From: Vulcanimicrobiia bacterium
GTDB taxonomy: Bacteria > Eremiobacterota > Eremiobacteria > Baltobacterales > Baltobacteraceae
DNA length: 32,488 nt
Direction: 5' to 3'
Assembly: GCA_024281135.1 (NCBI GenBank)
Contig: JAMXLG010000260.1
Coordinates: 1 to 32,488, forward strand
Part shown: positions 7,055-14,219 of the stretch, piece by piece
Layout of the letters: each line of letters begins with the position of its first letter
How positions within the stretch are numbered: position 1 is the first letter of the stretch
Program-made: the position numbers and the translations under genes
The notes under the pieces: generated by a model
Databases searched by the model: none
The model's input: only the letters and a program-made list of their open reading frames with translations
What the model was told of the DNA's origin: nothing

Positions 7055-7533
7055 ATTTCGCCGCAGCGCTCATCGTGTTGTCCGATCGCGCAGCGAACGG
7101 GTCTCGCGCCGACGCGTGCATTCCGGTGATGCGCGACCGGCTCGGACCGGCGTATAACATCGTGCGCGAGCTCGTGTTGCCTGACGATCCCGGAGCATTG
7201 CAAGCCGAGTTGATCGATATAGCGGACGCTGGGACGGCATCGCTGATTTTAACGAGCGGCGGAACGGGGCTCGCATCGCGCGATCGCACGCCGCAAGCAA
7301 CGCTCGCCGTACTCGACTATGAGGTCCCCGGTATCGCGGAGGCGATTCGCGCGGCGTCGATTCCGGTCGTCAAGACGGCGATGCTTTCGCGGGCGATTGC
7401 GGGCGTGCGCCATCGGACGCTGATCGTGAATCTGCCCGGCAGCCCGAAGGCTGTTGCCGAATCGCTCGATGTGATTCTTCCCGTGCTTCCGCATGCGCTC
7501 GAACTGCTCGCCGATAGCGTTGTCGACGGGTAA
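7042..7533 (+). CDS. mogA: Molybdopterin adenylyltransferase, MogA/MoaB family
   Basis: 163 residues from GTG 7042, with a purine-rich GGGAAGAGTGGGCG just upstream, overlapping moaC by 13 bases. The family adenylylates molybdopterin before metal insertion. Seen: an AALIVLSDRAANG first strand and loop, LTSGGTGLASRDRTPQAT (the substrate-binding TSGGTG at residues 71-76), and NLPGSPKAV near the C-terminus. It is a single MoCF-binding domain, without the MoeA part. Whether it acts like MogA or MoaB cannot be read from sequence alone. Location next to moaC supports the pathway. Confidence 0.9.
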   Translation: MDRLNFAAALIVLSDRAANGSRADACIPVMRDRLGPAYNIVRELVLPDDPGALQAELIDIADAGTASLILTSGGTGLASRDRTPQATLAVLDYEVPGIAEAIRAASIPVVKTAMLSRAIAGVRHRTLIVNLPGSPKAVAESLDVILPVLPHALELLADSVVDG

Positions 7534-7542
7534 GGCTCGCTG

Positions 7543-8856
7543 ATGGATTTTACGGCCGCGCAGAGTTATCTCGTCGGGACCATCAACGAAACGATATCGC
7601 GCCGCATGCCGTACCGTCTCCAACGGATGCGCACGTTCATGAGCGAGCTTGGCGATCCGCAGAATAAATATCCGACGATTCACATCGGTGGAACCAGCGG
7701 CAAAGGGTCCACGTCCACAATCGTCGCCGCGATCATGAAAGCTGCCGGCAAACGTGTCGGCTTGCACACAAAACCGCACCTGCGCTCGATGACCGAGCGC
7801 GCTCGAATCGATGGGATCGCGATTTCGGAAGAACGCTTCGCGGCGATATTGGAATCGATGATGCCGGCGATCGAACGGACCGTAGCGGTTGCGGGGCGGC
7901 CGACGTACTACGAGACCCTCCTTGCAATTGCGTTTGTGTACTTCGCGCAAGAAAATGTCGACGTCGCCGTCATCGAAGTCGGGTTAGGCGGAAGGCTGGA
8001 CGGAACGAACGTCATCACGCCGATGGTAGCGGCGATCACGTCGATCGGATTCGATCATATGGACGTGCTCGGCGAGAAACTCGAAGAAATCGCGCTCGAG
8101 AAAGCCGGGATTGCAAAACCGGGCGTACCGCTCGTGACCTCAATCGACGACGACGCCGCTCGCCGCGTCGTCGAGGACGCTGCCGCGAGTGTCGGCGCGC
8201 CTTTCGTCGACGTCGCCGCAACGGTTCGACTAGAAGACGTGCGCCTCGGGCGCGACGGGCAATCCTTTGCGATCGTATCGCCGTCTGCTCGCTACACCAT
8301 CTCGACGCCGATGCTCGGTGAATTTCAACGGCGAAATGCTGCAACGGCGATCGCCGTCGTCGAAACGTTGCCTCCGGCATTCCACGCGAGCGTGGACCAG
8401 GTCGAAAGTGCGTTTGCGTCGCTGACGATTCCAGGGCGGATGGAATACTATCCCGGACATCCAAGCGTCCTCTTCGACATTGCGCACAACGCGGAAAAAG
8501 CCGAGCATCTCGTGCGCTCCTTGCAAGAAAATTTTCCGCAACGGCGCTTTACGTTCGTCGTCGCGATCGGCGAAAGCAAAGATGCGAATGAAATCCTGCG
8601 TCAATTCGCGACGCTTCCAGTGAAGTTCATCTTCACGTCTTTTGAAATCGCCGGACGCACGCCTACGAAGCCGCAGCGTCTCGCTGGGATCGCGGAATCG
8701 CTCGGTTCATGGGGACGCGTCGTCCAAGACCCGGTGGAAGCGATGGAGATCGCGCGTCGCACCAGCGCCGCCGATGAGATCATCGTCGTGACCGGGTCGA
8801 CGTTCATCGTCGCGGAGATACGAGGATGGTGGTTAGAGACGATCGCCGCAGCGTAA
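7543..8856 (+). CDS. folC: Folylpolyglutamate / dihydrofolate synthase FolC
   Basis: 437 residues, usual for FolC. It adds glutamate to folates and, in many bacteria, also to dihydropteroate. Seen: P-loop IGGTSGKGST (about residues 48-57), LHTKPHLRSMTERARIDG substrate loop, VIEVGLGGRLDGTN (about 143-156), ITSIGFDHMDVLG with the metal-binding His, and the C-terminal FDIAHN motif. The ATG at 7543 lies 9 bp after mogA. It overlaps folP, so folC-folP-folB-folK are one unit. Whether it has both activities is inferred from absence of a second copy in this window only. Confidence 0.93.
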   Translation: MDFTAAQSYLVGTINETISRRMPYRLQRMRTFMSELGDPQNKYPTIHIGGTSGKGSTSTIVAAIMKAAGKRVGLHTKPHLRSMTERARIDGIAISEERFAAILESMMPAIERTVAVAGRPTYYETLLAIAFVYFAQENVDVAVIEVGLGGRLDGTNVITPMVAAITSIGFDHMDVLGEKLEEIALEKAGIAKPGVPLVTSIDDDAARRVVEDAAASVGAPFVDVAATVRLEDVRLGRDGQSFAIVSPSARYTISTPMLGEFQRRNAATAIAVVETLPPAFHASVDQVESAFASLTIPGRMEYYPGHPSVLFDIAHNAEKAEHLVRSLQENFPQRRFTFVVAIGESKDANEILRQFATLPVKFIFTSFEIAGRTPTKPQRLAGIAESLGSWGRVVQDPVEAMEIARRTSAADEIIVVTGSTFIVAEIRGWWLETIAAA

Positions 8857-9677
8857 TGCGCGTGCGGGGCAAACACTTCGCATGGGGCGATTGCACGTAC
8901 CTGATGGCAATCGTGAATGTGACGCCCGATTCGTTTTCCGGCGACGGACGCGAATCGGCGGAGGCGATTGATTACGCGGTGCGTCAATGGCAGGCCGGCG
9001 CTGATATTCTCGACGTCGGCGGGGAGTCGACACGCCCCGGATACGAACGGATCGACGATGCAGTCGAAATCGGGCGGATCCTTCCGGTGATCGGCGGCAT
9101 TCGCGAACGTCTTCCGCAAGCGGTGATTTCGGTCGATAGCTACAAACCTGCCGTGGTGCGCGCCGCGCACGCAGCGGGCGCGGATATGATCAACTCGGTG
9201 TGGGGAGCGCCGGACGATTTGATCGACGTTGCGGCGGAACTGGGTATGCCGCTCGCCGCGATGCACAATCAGAAGGGAACGCACTACGCCGGTGACGTCG
9301 TCGATGTCGTCGTGGAGTTTCTGCGCGATTGCGCCGAACGTGCGGTAGCACGTGGGCTTGCCGGTCGCGTGCTACTCGATCCGGGAATCGGTTTTGGAAA
9401 GACGCCGAATCACAACATTCGCGTGTTGCGTGGGCTCGATCGTATCTGCGCGCTCGGTTATCCGACGCTCTTGGGAACATCGCGGAAGTCGACGATCGGA
9501 AAGTTGACCGGACGCGAGCCGCACGAACGCATTTACGGTACCGCTGCGACGACCGCGCTCGGTATCGCTGCAGGTATCGACATCGTGCGCGTTCATGACG
9601 TTGCGCAGCAACGCGACGTCATTAGCGTCTCCGATGCGATTGTACGGAACTGGAGGCCGAGCGGTTGGACCGGATAG
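8826..9677 (+). CDS. folP: Dihydropteroate synthase FolP
   Basis: 283 residues from ATG 8826, which has GGAG 8 nt upstream; the in-frame ATG 8856 (TAATG overlap with folC) would give 273 residues and also fits the family. FolP joins 4-aminobenzoate to 6-hydroxymethyl-dihydropterin diphosphate and is the sulfonamide target. Seen: MAIVNVTPDSFSGDG (pterin site), DVGGESTRPG (residues 63-72), VDSYKP, DPGIGFGKT and LLGTSRKS, all in order for this TIM-barrel enzyme. FSDGG of many members reads FSGDG here. The middle motif MINSVWG fits the usual (I/L)ND.(W/S)G. Confidence 0.94.
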   Translation: MVVRDDRRSVMRVRGKHFAWGDCTYLMAIVNVTPDSFSGDGRESAEAIDYAVRQWQAGADILDVGGESTRPGYERIDDAVEIGRILPVIGGIRERLPQAVISVDSYKPAVVRAAHAAGADMINSVWGAPDDLIDVAAELGMPLAAMHNQKGTHYAGDVVDVVVEFLRDCAERAVARGLAGRVLLDPGIGFGKTPNHNIRVLRGLDRICALGYPTLLGTSRKSTIGKLTGREPHERIYGTAATTALGIAAGIDIVRVHDVAQQRDVISVSDAIVRNWRPSGWTG

Positions 9678-10021
9678 CGCTGCGGAACATCGTTGCTCAC
9701 GGGAAGCACGGTGCCAATCCCGGCGAACGCGACCGTGCACAGCCCTTTCATATCGAGGTCGATCTCGACATCGACCTCGCGCGAGCCGGCCAAACCGATG
9801 AATTGCACGATACCGTCGATTACTCCGCTGTCTATCAGACGGTTGTGAAGATCGTCGAAGAACACTCGTATCAGCTGCTTGAGCGCGTCGCCTCGGTGAT
9901 CCTCGACGAGATCCTGCGCGATCCACGCATCATCCGCGCATCGCTCTCGATTGCGAAGCCGGACTTACTCGACGGCGCTACGCCTTCCGTGCGACTGGAT
10001 CGCGACAACCGGAAGCGATAA
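9665..10021 (+). CDS. folB: Dihydroneopterin aldolase FolB
   Basis: 118 residues from TTG 9665, decided by GGAGG 8 nt upstream, overlapping folP by 13 bases. FolB cleaves 7,8-dihydroneopterin to 6-hydroxymethyl-dihydropterin. Seen: NIVAHGKHGANPGERDRAQPF (HG..G...GE..R.Q.F), ELHDTVDYSAVYQTVV with the D-TVxY motif, SYQLLERVA (catalytic Glu region) and a C-terminal ASLSIAKP strand. The length is typical. Confidence 0.94.
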   Translation: MDRIALRNIVAHGKHGANPGERDRAQPFHIEVDLDIDLARAGQTDELHDTVDYSAVYQTVVKIVEEHSYQLLERVASVILDEILRDPRIIRASLSIAKPDLLDGATPSVRLDRDNRKR

Positions 10022-10023
10022 CG

Positions 10024-10482
10024 TTGCCGCTTGCGTATATTTCGATCGGTTCGAATCTCGACGATCCGGAGGTGCAAGTCCGACGTGGTGTCGATGCGCT
10101 GCGCTTCTTCGGTGAAATCAAAGCTGTCTCGCCTTTTTACCGAGCGAAACCGTGGGGCACGGTCATCGATCAGCCGGACTTTGTCAACGCCGTCGTCGCA
10201 CTCGATACGCATCGCGCGCCGCGCGAACTGCTCGCGTCGCTGAAGGCCGAAGAGAAGCGACTAGGTCGTGGGCCCGGCGAACGCTGGGGCCCTCGTGCAA
10301 TAGATTTCGATATTCTCACCTACGGCGAAGAGACCGTGGACGAGTACGATCTGCGCATTCCGCACCCACGCATGAACGAACGCGCATTCGTCTTGGTCCC
10401 GCTCGCCGATTTGGACAAACGGTACGTTCCTGCGCGGGACGCGCTAGGAGTCGCCGAGCTCAACACCGTCCAACGCGTGTAA
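10024..10482 (+). CDS. folK: 6-hydroxymethyl-dihydropterin pyrophosphokinase FolK
   Basis: 152 residues from TTG 10024, with GGAAG 8 nt upstream and 2 bp after folB. It transfers pyrophosphate from ATP to hydroxymethyl-dihydropterin, the step before FolP. Seen: YISIGSNLDDPE, DFVNAVVAL, RWGPRAIDFDIL (metal-binding DxD) and IPHPRMNERAFVLVPL. It ends the cofactor run; the next gene is convergent. folE and folA are not in this window. Confidence 0.95.
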   Translation: MPLAYISIGSNLDDPEVQVRRGVDALRFFGEIKAVSPFYRAKPWGTVIDQPDFVNAVVALDTHRAPRELLASLKAEEKRLGRGPGERWGPRAIDFDILTYGEETVDEYDLRIPHPRMNERAFVLVPLADLDKRYVPARDALGVAELNTVQRV

Positions 10483-10505
10483 TGCGCGTGGATTCACGAG
10501 CGCCG

Positions 10506-11471
10506 CTAGAATGGACGCGGTAGCGGCCTTGTGGGCCACGAGGCGCAACCGAAGTTTGCGTCGTTAACTCCACCGATCGAAATCGTGTTTAGCGCTCTTC
10601 CGCCTGGAAATGCGTAGGTTGTGATCGTCCCCGCGCCGGCAGCATAAAGCGCCGATTCGCCTTGATTCAAGCAGAACGCTTGCGCAAAGACGATCGGGAA
10701 GCTACCCGCTATCGTCGTTTGCCCGCGTTCGAAGCGGTCGATGCGATCGACACTCAGCGGCTCGATGGCCATGTCTCCGTCCTTAAGGAGCGCAGCGCGA
10801 ATGGGTGAGTCGGGAAAGCCGAGACTTGCGCTCGGCGTTCTCGATCCGCGCGGAAACATCGCGATGATTCCGCCGGTTTCGCCGAAGACGACCGCCTCGA
10901 AATAGAGATTTCCGTTACGGTCCAGAAAAAGTTGATTGGGACCATCCCCGTACGCCTGAAGGGTCGAGGTCGACCTACTGCTTGCGGGAGCATACACAAG
11001 TATGAGACCACCACCGGTCCCTAGGTAGACGGTACCATCGTTCGCGATCGTAATTGCGAACGGAAGTTTACCTTCCGTGTCGAGCATACGAAACGGGCGG
11101 ATAGCGCCTCGTTTGAACACGAGCACAGGTGCTCCGTTATCCGTTTGAACGACATAGACGTTCGCATTGCGATCGATAGCAATCTGCGTCGGTGAATCGA
11201 GCCCGGAAATCGTTCCAATTACACTCAGAGTACTCGCGGGGCCACGACGCTGGTAGATGTTGACAAAGCCGCGCGCGCCGGACCCCGGGCTCGGCTCGTC
11301 CGATACGTAAAGCAGTTGGGTTCCAGCGAGAGCGCTTGCATCTACCCATCCGGCACTTGCTTGCGCCGTTGACGGAAGAGAAGCAGAATGTGTTGTGGTC
11401 GATCCCGTGCATGCGGAAGTGAAAGAGATCGTCGCGACCGCCACGTATGCCATCACACATCGCGGATTCAT
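10506..11471 (-). CDS. Secreted beta-propeller (NHL-like) protein, probable lipoprotein
   Basis: 321 residues from ATG 11471. The N-terminus is hydrophobic and ends in SFTSAC, a weak lipobox (Thr at -3) that may mark a lipoprotein. The rest is repeated propeller blades: LLYVSDEPSPG, SPTQIAIDRNANVYVVQTDNG, FAITIANDGTVYLGTGGG, NQLFLDRNGNLYFEAVVFG and a last blade with TITTYAFPGG. The D-x-N-GN-(L/V)Y pattern is that of NHL or SMP-30-like six-bladed propellers. These proteins are numerous in some uncultured phyla, but no ligand is known. It is convergent with folK. I cannot assign a function. Confidence 0.7.
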   Translation of the reverse strand: MNPRCVMAYVAVATISFTSACTGSTTTHSASLPSTAQASAGWVDASALAGTQLLYVSDEPSPGSGARGFVNIYQRRGPASTLSVIGTISGLDSPTQIAIDRNANVYVVQTDNGAPVLVFKRGAIRPFRMLDTEGKLPFAITIANDGTVYLGTGGGLILVYAPASSRSTSTLQAYGDGPNQLFLDRNGNLYFEAVVFGETGGIIAMFPRGSRTPSASLGFPDSPIRAALLKDGDMAIEPLSVDRIDRFERGQTTIAGSFPIVFAQAFCLNQGESALYAAGAGTITTYAFPGGRALNTISIGGVNDANFGCASWPTRPLPRPF

Positions 11472-11483
11472 AGCCGAACGCTA

Positions 11484-12020
11484 TCACCGCATGCGCACAA
11501 CGGCAATGAGACAAAGGTTTTGTCTAGTAGGCTTTCGGCCCGTTCGGTCTAGATGTTCGTGATGAACGTAGGCGAGATCGGCGACGTCGCGCCACCGCGT
11601 CTCTTGCCACGGAATCTCGCGTACGAACAGGAACGATACGATTGAAACGGAACGGCGCTGACTCTGCAATCGCGTACGTTGTTGCAAGCGGAAGCAACGC
11701 ATCTATCAGCACGCGCTCGTCGTTTGTACCCGTCTGCGCGACGGCGAAGCGCAAGCGCTTCTGGCGCTTTACGGACGATCATGCGTTGCAGCGTCGAGGT
11801 TTCGACTTTGGCGGCGGTACGCAGCGACGCGAGTAGCGACGCGCCGGTTACAGGCCTCCGCGTTCGCGAAGCCGGGCAAAATCGACCGCGTGGACCGAGA
11901 CGCCTACATTGCCAAGCAAGAGAGGCAGTTCGCCAAGTTCAAGGTCGTGCGGATATAGGACCAGGGTGGCTACCCCGGTAGAAACGGCCAAAACGGGGCG
12001 GAGGGAGACATCGGCGAATC
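11484..12020 (-). pseudogene. Probable decayed gene, fragments in four successive reading-frame segments
   Basis: This 560-bp stretch between the propeller gene and accB holds no intact gene. On the minus strand, protein-like text continues from frame to frame: LVLYPHDLELGELPLLLGNV and SVHAVDFARLRERGGL (about 12000-11852), then VTGASLLASLRTAAKVETST and LQRMIVRKAPEALAL (about 11850-11750), then FAVAQTGTNDERVLIDALL and TYAIAESAPFRFNRIV (about 11750-11640), then FVREIPWQETRWRDVADLAY and HHEHLDRTG (about 11640-11530). Three shifts would be needed to join them. I do not recognise the family. It may be a pseudogene, a low-quality assembly stretch, or antisense composition bias. The last is possible in DNA of this GC content, hence the low confidence. 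Confidence 0.4.
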
Positions 12021-12030
12021 GGTAGCGCTC

Positions 12031-12453
12031 ATGTCCGACGACCAGCCTTCTCCAGTCCTCGCTTCCCGGGTCCGCGCGCTGGCCGACTATTTTGTCGGCA
12101 CCGACCTCCTGCGGCTGCGCATCGAGCGCGAAGCCGAGGAGATCGAACTTGGCCGCAAGCGTTTACATCCCGACCAGGTCCCGCCGATTCCGGCGGATCT
12201 CGCGTTGCATGAAGCGGCGCCGCTCAAGCTCGACGCGATCAAAGCGGATCTCGTGGGGATTTTCCGGCTGAGTCGTCCGGTGCCGTCGGCCGGAGACCTC
12301 TTGGAGAGCGATCGCGAACTTGCATACGTCGAAGCGCTCGGAATCCGCAATCCCGTCCGTAGTCGCGGTGCCGGGCGCATCGTATCGATTCCGCCGCACG
12401 ACGGCGCCGCCGTTGAATACGGGCAAGTACTCTTCGAAATCGACCGGGGATAA
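12031..12453 (+). CDS. accB: AccB-like biotin carboxyl carrier protein lacking the biotinyl lysine
   Basis: 140 residues: a charged N-terminal helix region (1-50), a Pro/Ala linker, then a biotinyl-lipoyl fold (about 68-140). The fold is clear from LVGIFRLSRP...AGDLLESDRELAYVEALGI...RGAGRIVSI and VEYGQVLFEI. In biotin carriers the hairpin turn reads EAMK(M/L), with Lys biotinylated; here it is EALG, and the C-terminal domain contains no Lys at all. The protein therefore cannot carry biotin at the normal place. It sits directly before accC, whose Shine-Dalgarno lies in its last codons. It could be a structural or regulatory subunit, with a functional carrier encoded elsewhere (inference). Confidence 0.8.
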   Translation: MSDDQPSPVLASRVRALADYFVGTDLLRLRIEREAEEIELGRKRLHPDQVPPIPADLALHEAAPLKLDAIKADLVGIFRLSRPVPSAGDLLESDRELAYVEALGIRNPVRSRGAGRIVSIPPHDGAAVEYGQVLFEIDRG

Positions 12454-12458
12454 GACCA

Positions 12459-13811
12459 ATTTTCAACAAGGTACTCATCGCCAATCGCGGCGAGATCGCA
12501 CTGCGCATCAATCGCGCCTGCCGTGAACTCGGCGTTCACACGGTCGCAATATTTTCTGAACCCGATCGCGAGTCGCTGCACGTCCGTATGGCCGACGAGG
12601 CCTTCTGCGTCGGCCCAGGTCCAGTGCCGCGGTCCTACCTCAATATACCGAACATCATTTCAACCGCATTAATCACGGGATGCGATGCGATTCATCCGGG
12701 GTACGGTTTCCTCGCTGAGAACGCGCGTTTCGCGGAGATATGCGCCGATCACGGCTTGACCTTCATCGGCCCGACGCCGTCCGTCATCTCCGCAATGGGC
12801 GATAAGGCAACGGCGAAGCGCGTTATGAAGGAAGCCGGCGTCGCGACGACGCCGGGTACCGACATACTCGATTCCGTCGACGAAGCAAAGCGCGCCGCGC
12901 AGAAGGTCGGATATCCGGTGCTTCTCAAAGCGACCGCGGGAGGCGGCGGCAAAGGCATGCGCGTCGTCGAGAGCCCCGACGAAATGGAACGCGCCTACGC
13001 GAGTGCGACGGCGGAGGCCGAGGCGAGTTTCAAAGACGGCCGCGTCTACATGGAAAAACTCATCCTCAATCCTCGCCACATCGAGGTGCAAGTGTTGGGC
13101 GATGATTTCGGCAACGTCGTGAGTCTGGGCGAACGCGATTGCTCGGTGCAAAAACCGTCGCACCAGAAACTGATCGAAGAATCGCCGGCGCCGCACCTGT
13201 CCGACCGCACGCGCGCGTCGCTGCTCGACATGGCCGTTCGCGCATGCAAGCACGTCGGATACACGAATGCGGGAACGCTCGAGTTCCTGGTAAGCGGTCA
13301 CGACGTGTACTTCATGGAGATGAACACACGCATTCAAGTCGAGCATCCCGTAACCGAAATGGTGTATAGCGTCGACTTAGTAAAGGAACAGATTCGCATC
13401 GCTGCCGGCGAGCCGCTCGGCTACGAGCAGAAGGACTTACAGCTACGAGGTCACGCGATCGAGTGCCGAATCAACGCGGAAGACGCGTTCAATGGATTCG
13501 CACCGCAGGCGGGTACGCTCTCGCGCGTCGTGTTTCCGGGCGGTCCCGGCGTGCGCGTCGATACGCACGTGTTCTCCGGCGCAATGGTCCCGCCGTACTA
13601 CGACTCGATGATTGCGAAGATTGTCGCGTTCGGTGCGAGCCGCGAAGCAGCAATCGCGCGCATGGAGCGCGCGTTGCGCGAAACCGTGATCGAAGGCGTG
13701 AATACGACGATCGACATGTGTCTTGAAATTCTGGCCACGCCGCAATTCCGCGAAGGCAAGTACGACATTGGCTTCTTGCCCTCACTGCTCGTTGCGGAGG
13801 CGGCACGATAG
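12459..13811 (+). CDS. accC: Biotin carboxylase AccC, probable ATT start
   Basis: 450 residues if started at ATT 12459 (E. coli AccC has 449). It carboxylates biotin with ATP and bicarbonate, the first step of fatty-acid synthesis. Seen: FNKVLIANRGEIALRINRA at the N-terminus, HPGYGFLAENA, the ATP-grasp loop KATAGGGGKGMR, GERDCSVQKPSHQKLIEESP, and EMNTRIQVEHPVTEMVY with the catalytic Glu and Arg. There is no in-frame ATG, GTG or TTG between the upstream stop (12414) and ATG 12588. A start at 12588 would remove the first 43 residues, including the IANRGEIA core. ATT 12459 has GGGGA 8 nt upstream and aligns exactly with known N-termini. The carboxyltransferase genes are not in this window. Confidence 0.93.
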   Translation: MFNKVLIANRGEIALRINRACRELGVHTVAIFSEPDRESLHVRMADEAFCVGPGPVPRSYLNIPNIISTALITGCDAIHPGYGFLAENARFAEICADHGLTFIGPTPSVISAMGDKATAKRVMKEAGVATTPGTDILDSVDEAKRAAQKVGYPVLLKATAGGGGKGMRVVESPDEMERAYASATAEAEASFKDGRVYMEKLILNPRHIEVQVLGDDFGNVVSLGERDCSVQKPSHQKLIEESPAPHLSDRTRASLLDMAVRACKHVGYTNAGTLEFLVSGHDVYFMEMNTRIQVEHPVTEMVYSVDLVKEQIRIAAGEPLGYEQKDLQLRGHAIECRINAEDAFNGFAPQAGTLSRVVFPGGPGVRVDTHVFSGAMVPPYYDSMIAKIVAFGASREAAIARMERALRETVIEGVNTTIDMCLEILATPQFREGKYDIGFLPSLLVAEAAR

Positions 13812-14219
13812 ATGGCTTCCCGGCGGCAGGGGCGCGAGCAAGCGTTGCAGGCGCTCTACTCGATCCAAGTCGGGCACCGCGACCCCGGCGATGCGTTGAC
13901 CGAAGTCGTCGGCGACCGCGCGGACACGGACCATCGCACGTTCGTGCGCGATCTCGTTTTGGGTACGCTTGACTACGCGACTGAGGCGGACAAGACGTTT
14001 CAGCCGTTGCTCGAAGGATGGACGCTCGAACGTTTACCGATGATCGACCGTTTACTCTTGGAGATGGGCACCTTCGAACTGCGCTGCCGCCCCGATACGC
14101 CATCTGCGGTTGTTATCAACGAGGCGGTGGAGCTTGCTAAAAAATTCTCTACGGAAGAATCGAACCGATTCGTTAACGGCGTCCTAAATGCAGTCGCGAA
14201 ACAAACGACCAATTCGTAA
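13812..14219 (+). CDS. nusB: Transcription antitermination factor NusB
   Basis: 135 residues, directly abutting accC. NusB binds boxA RNA with NusE (S10) in rRNA antitermination. Seen: GREQALQALYSIQVG, FVRDLVLGTLDY, LPMIDRLLLEMGTFELR and VVINEAVELAKKFSTEESNRF then VNGVLNAVAK, all conserved. The ATG is the only plausible start. It overlaps the penicillin-binding protein gene by 32 bases. nusA is encoded later in this window. Confidence 0.94.
   Translation: MASRRQGREQALQALYSIQVGHRDPGDALTEVVGDRADTDHRTFVRDLVLGTLDYATEADKTFQPLLEGWTLERLPMIDRLLLEMGTFELRCRPDTPSAVVINEAVELAKKFSTEESNRFVNGVLNAVAKQTTNS

Noticed and set aside
10050..10066. GGTTCGAATC resembling a tRNA T-loop
   Set aside because: It encodes SNL of the FolK motif; there is no acceptor stem or anticodon arm around it.
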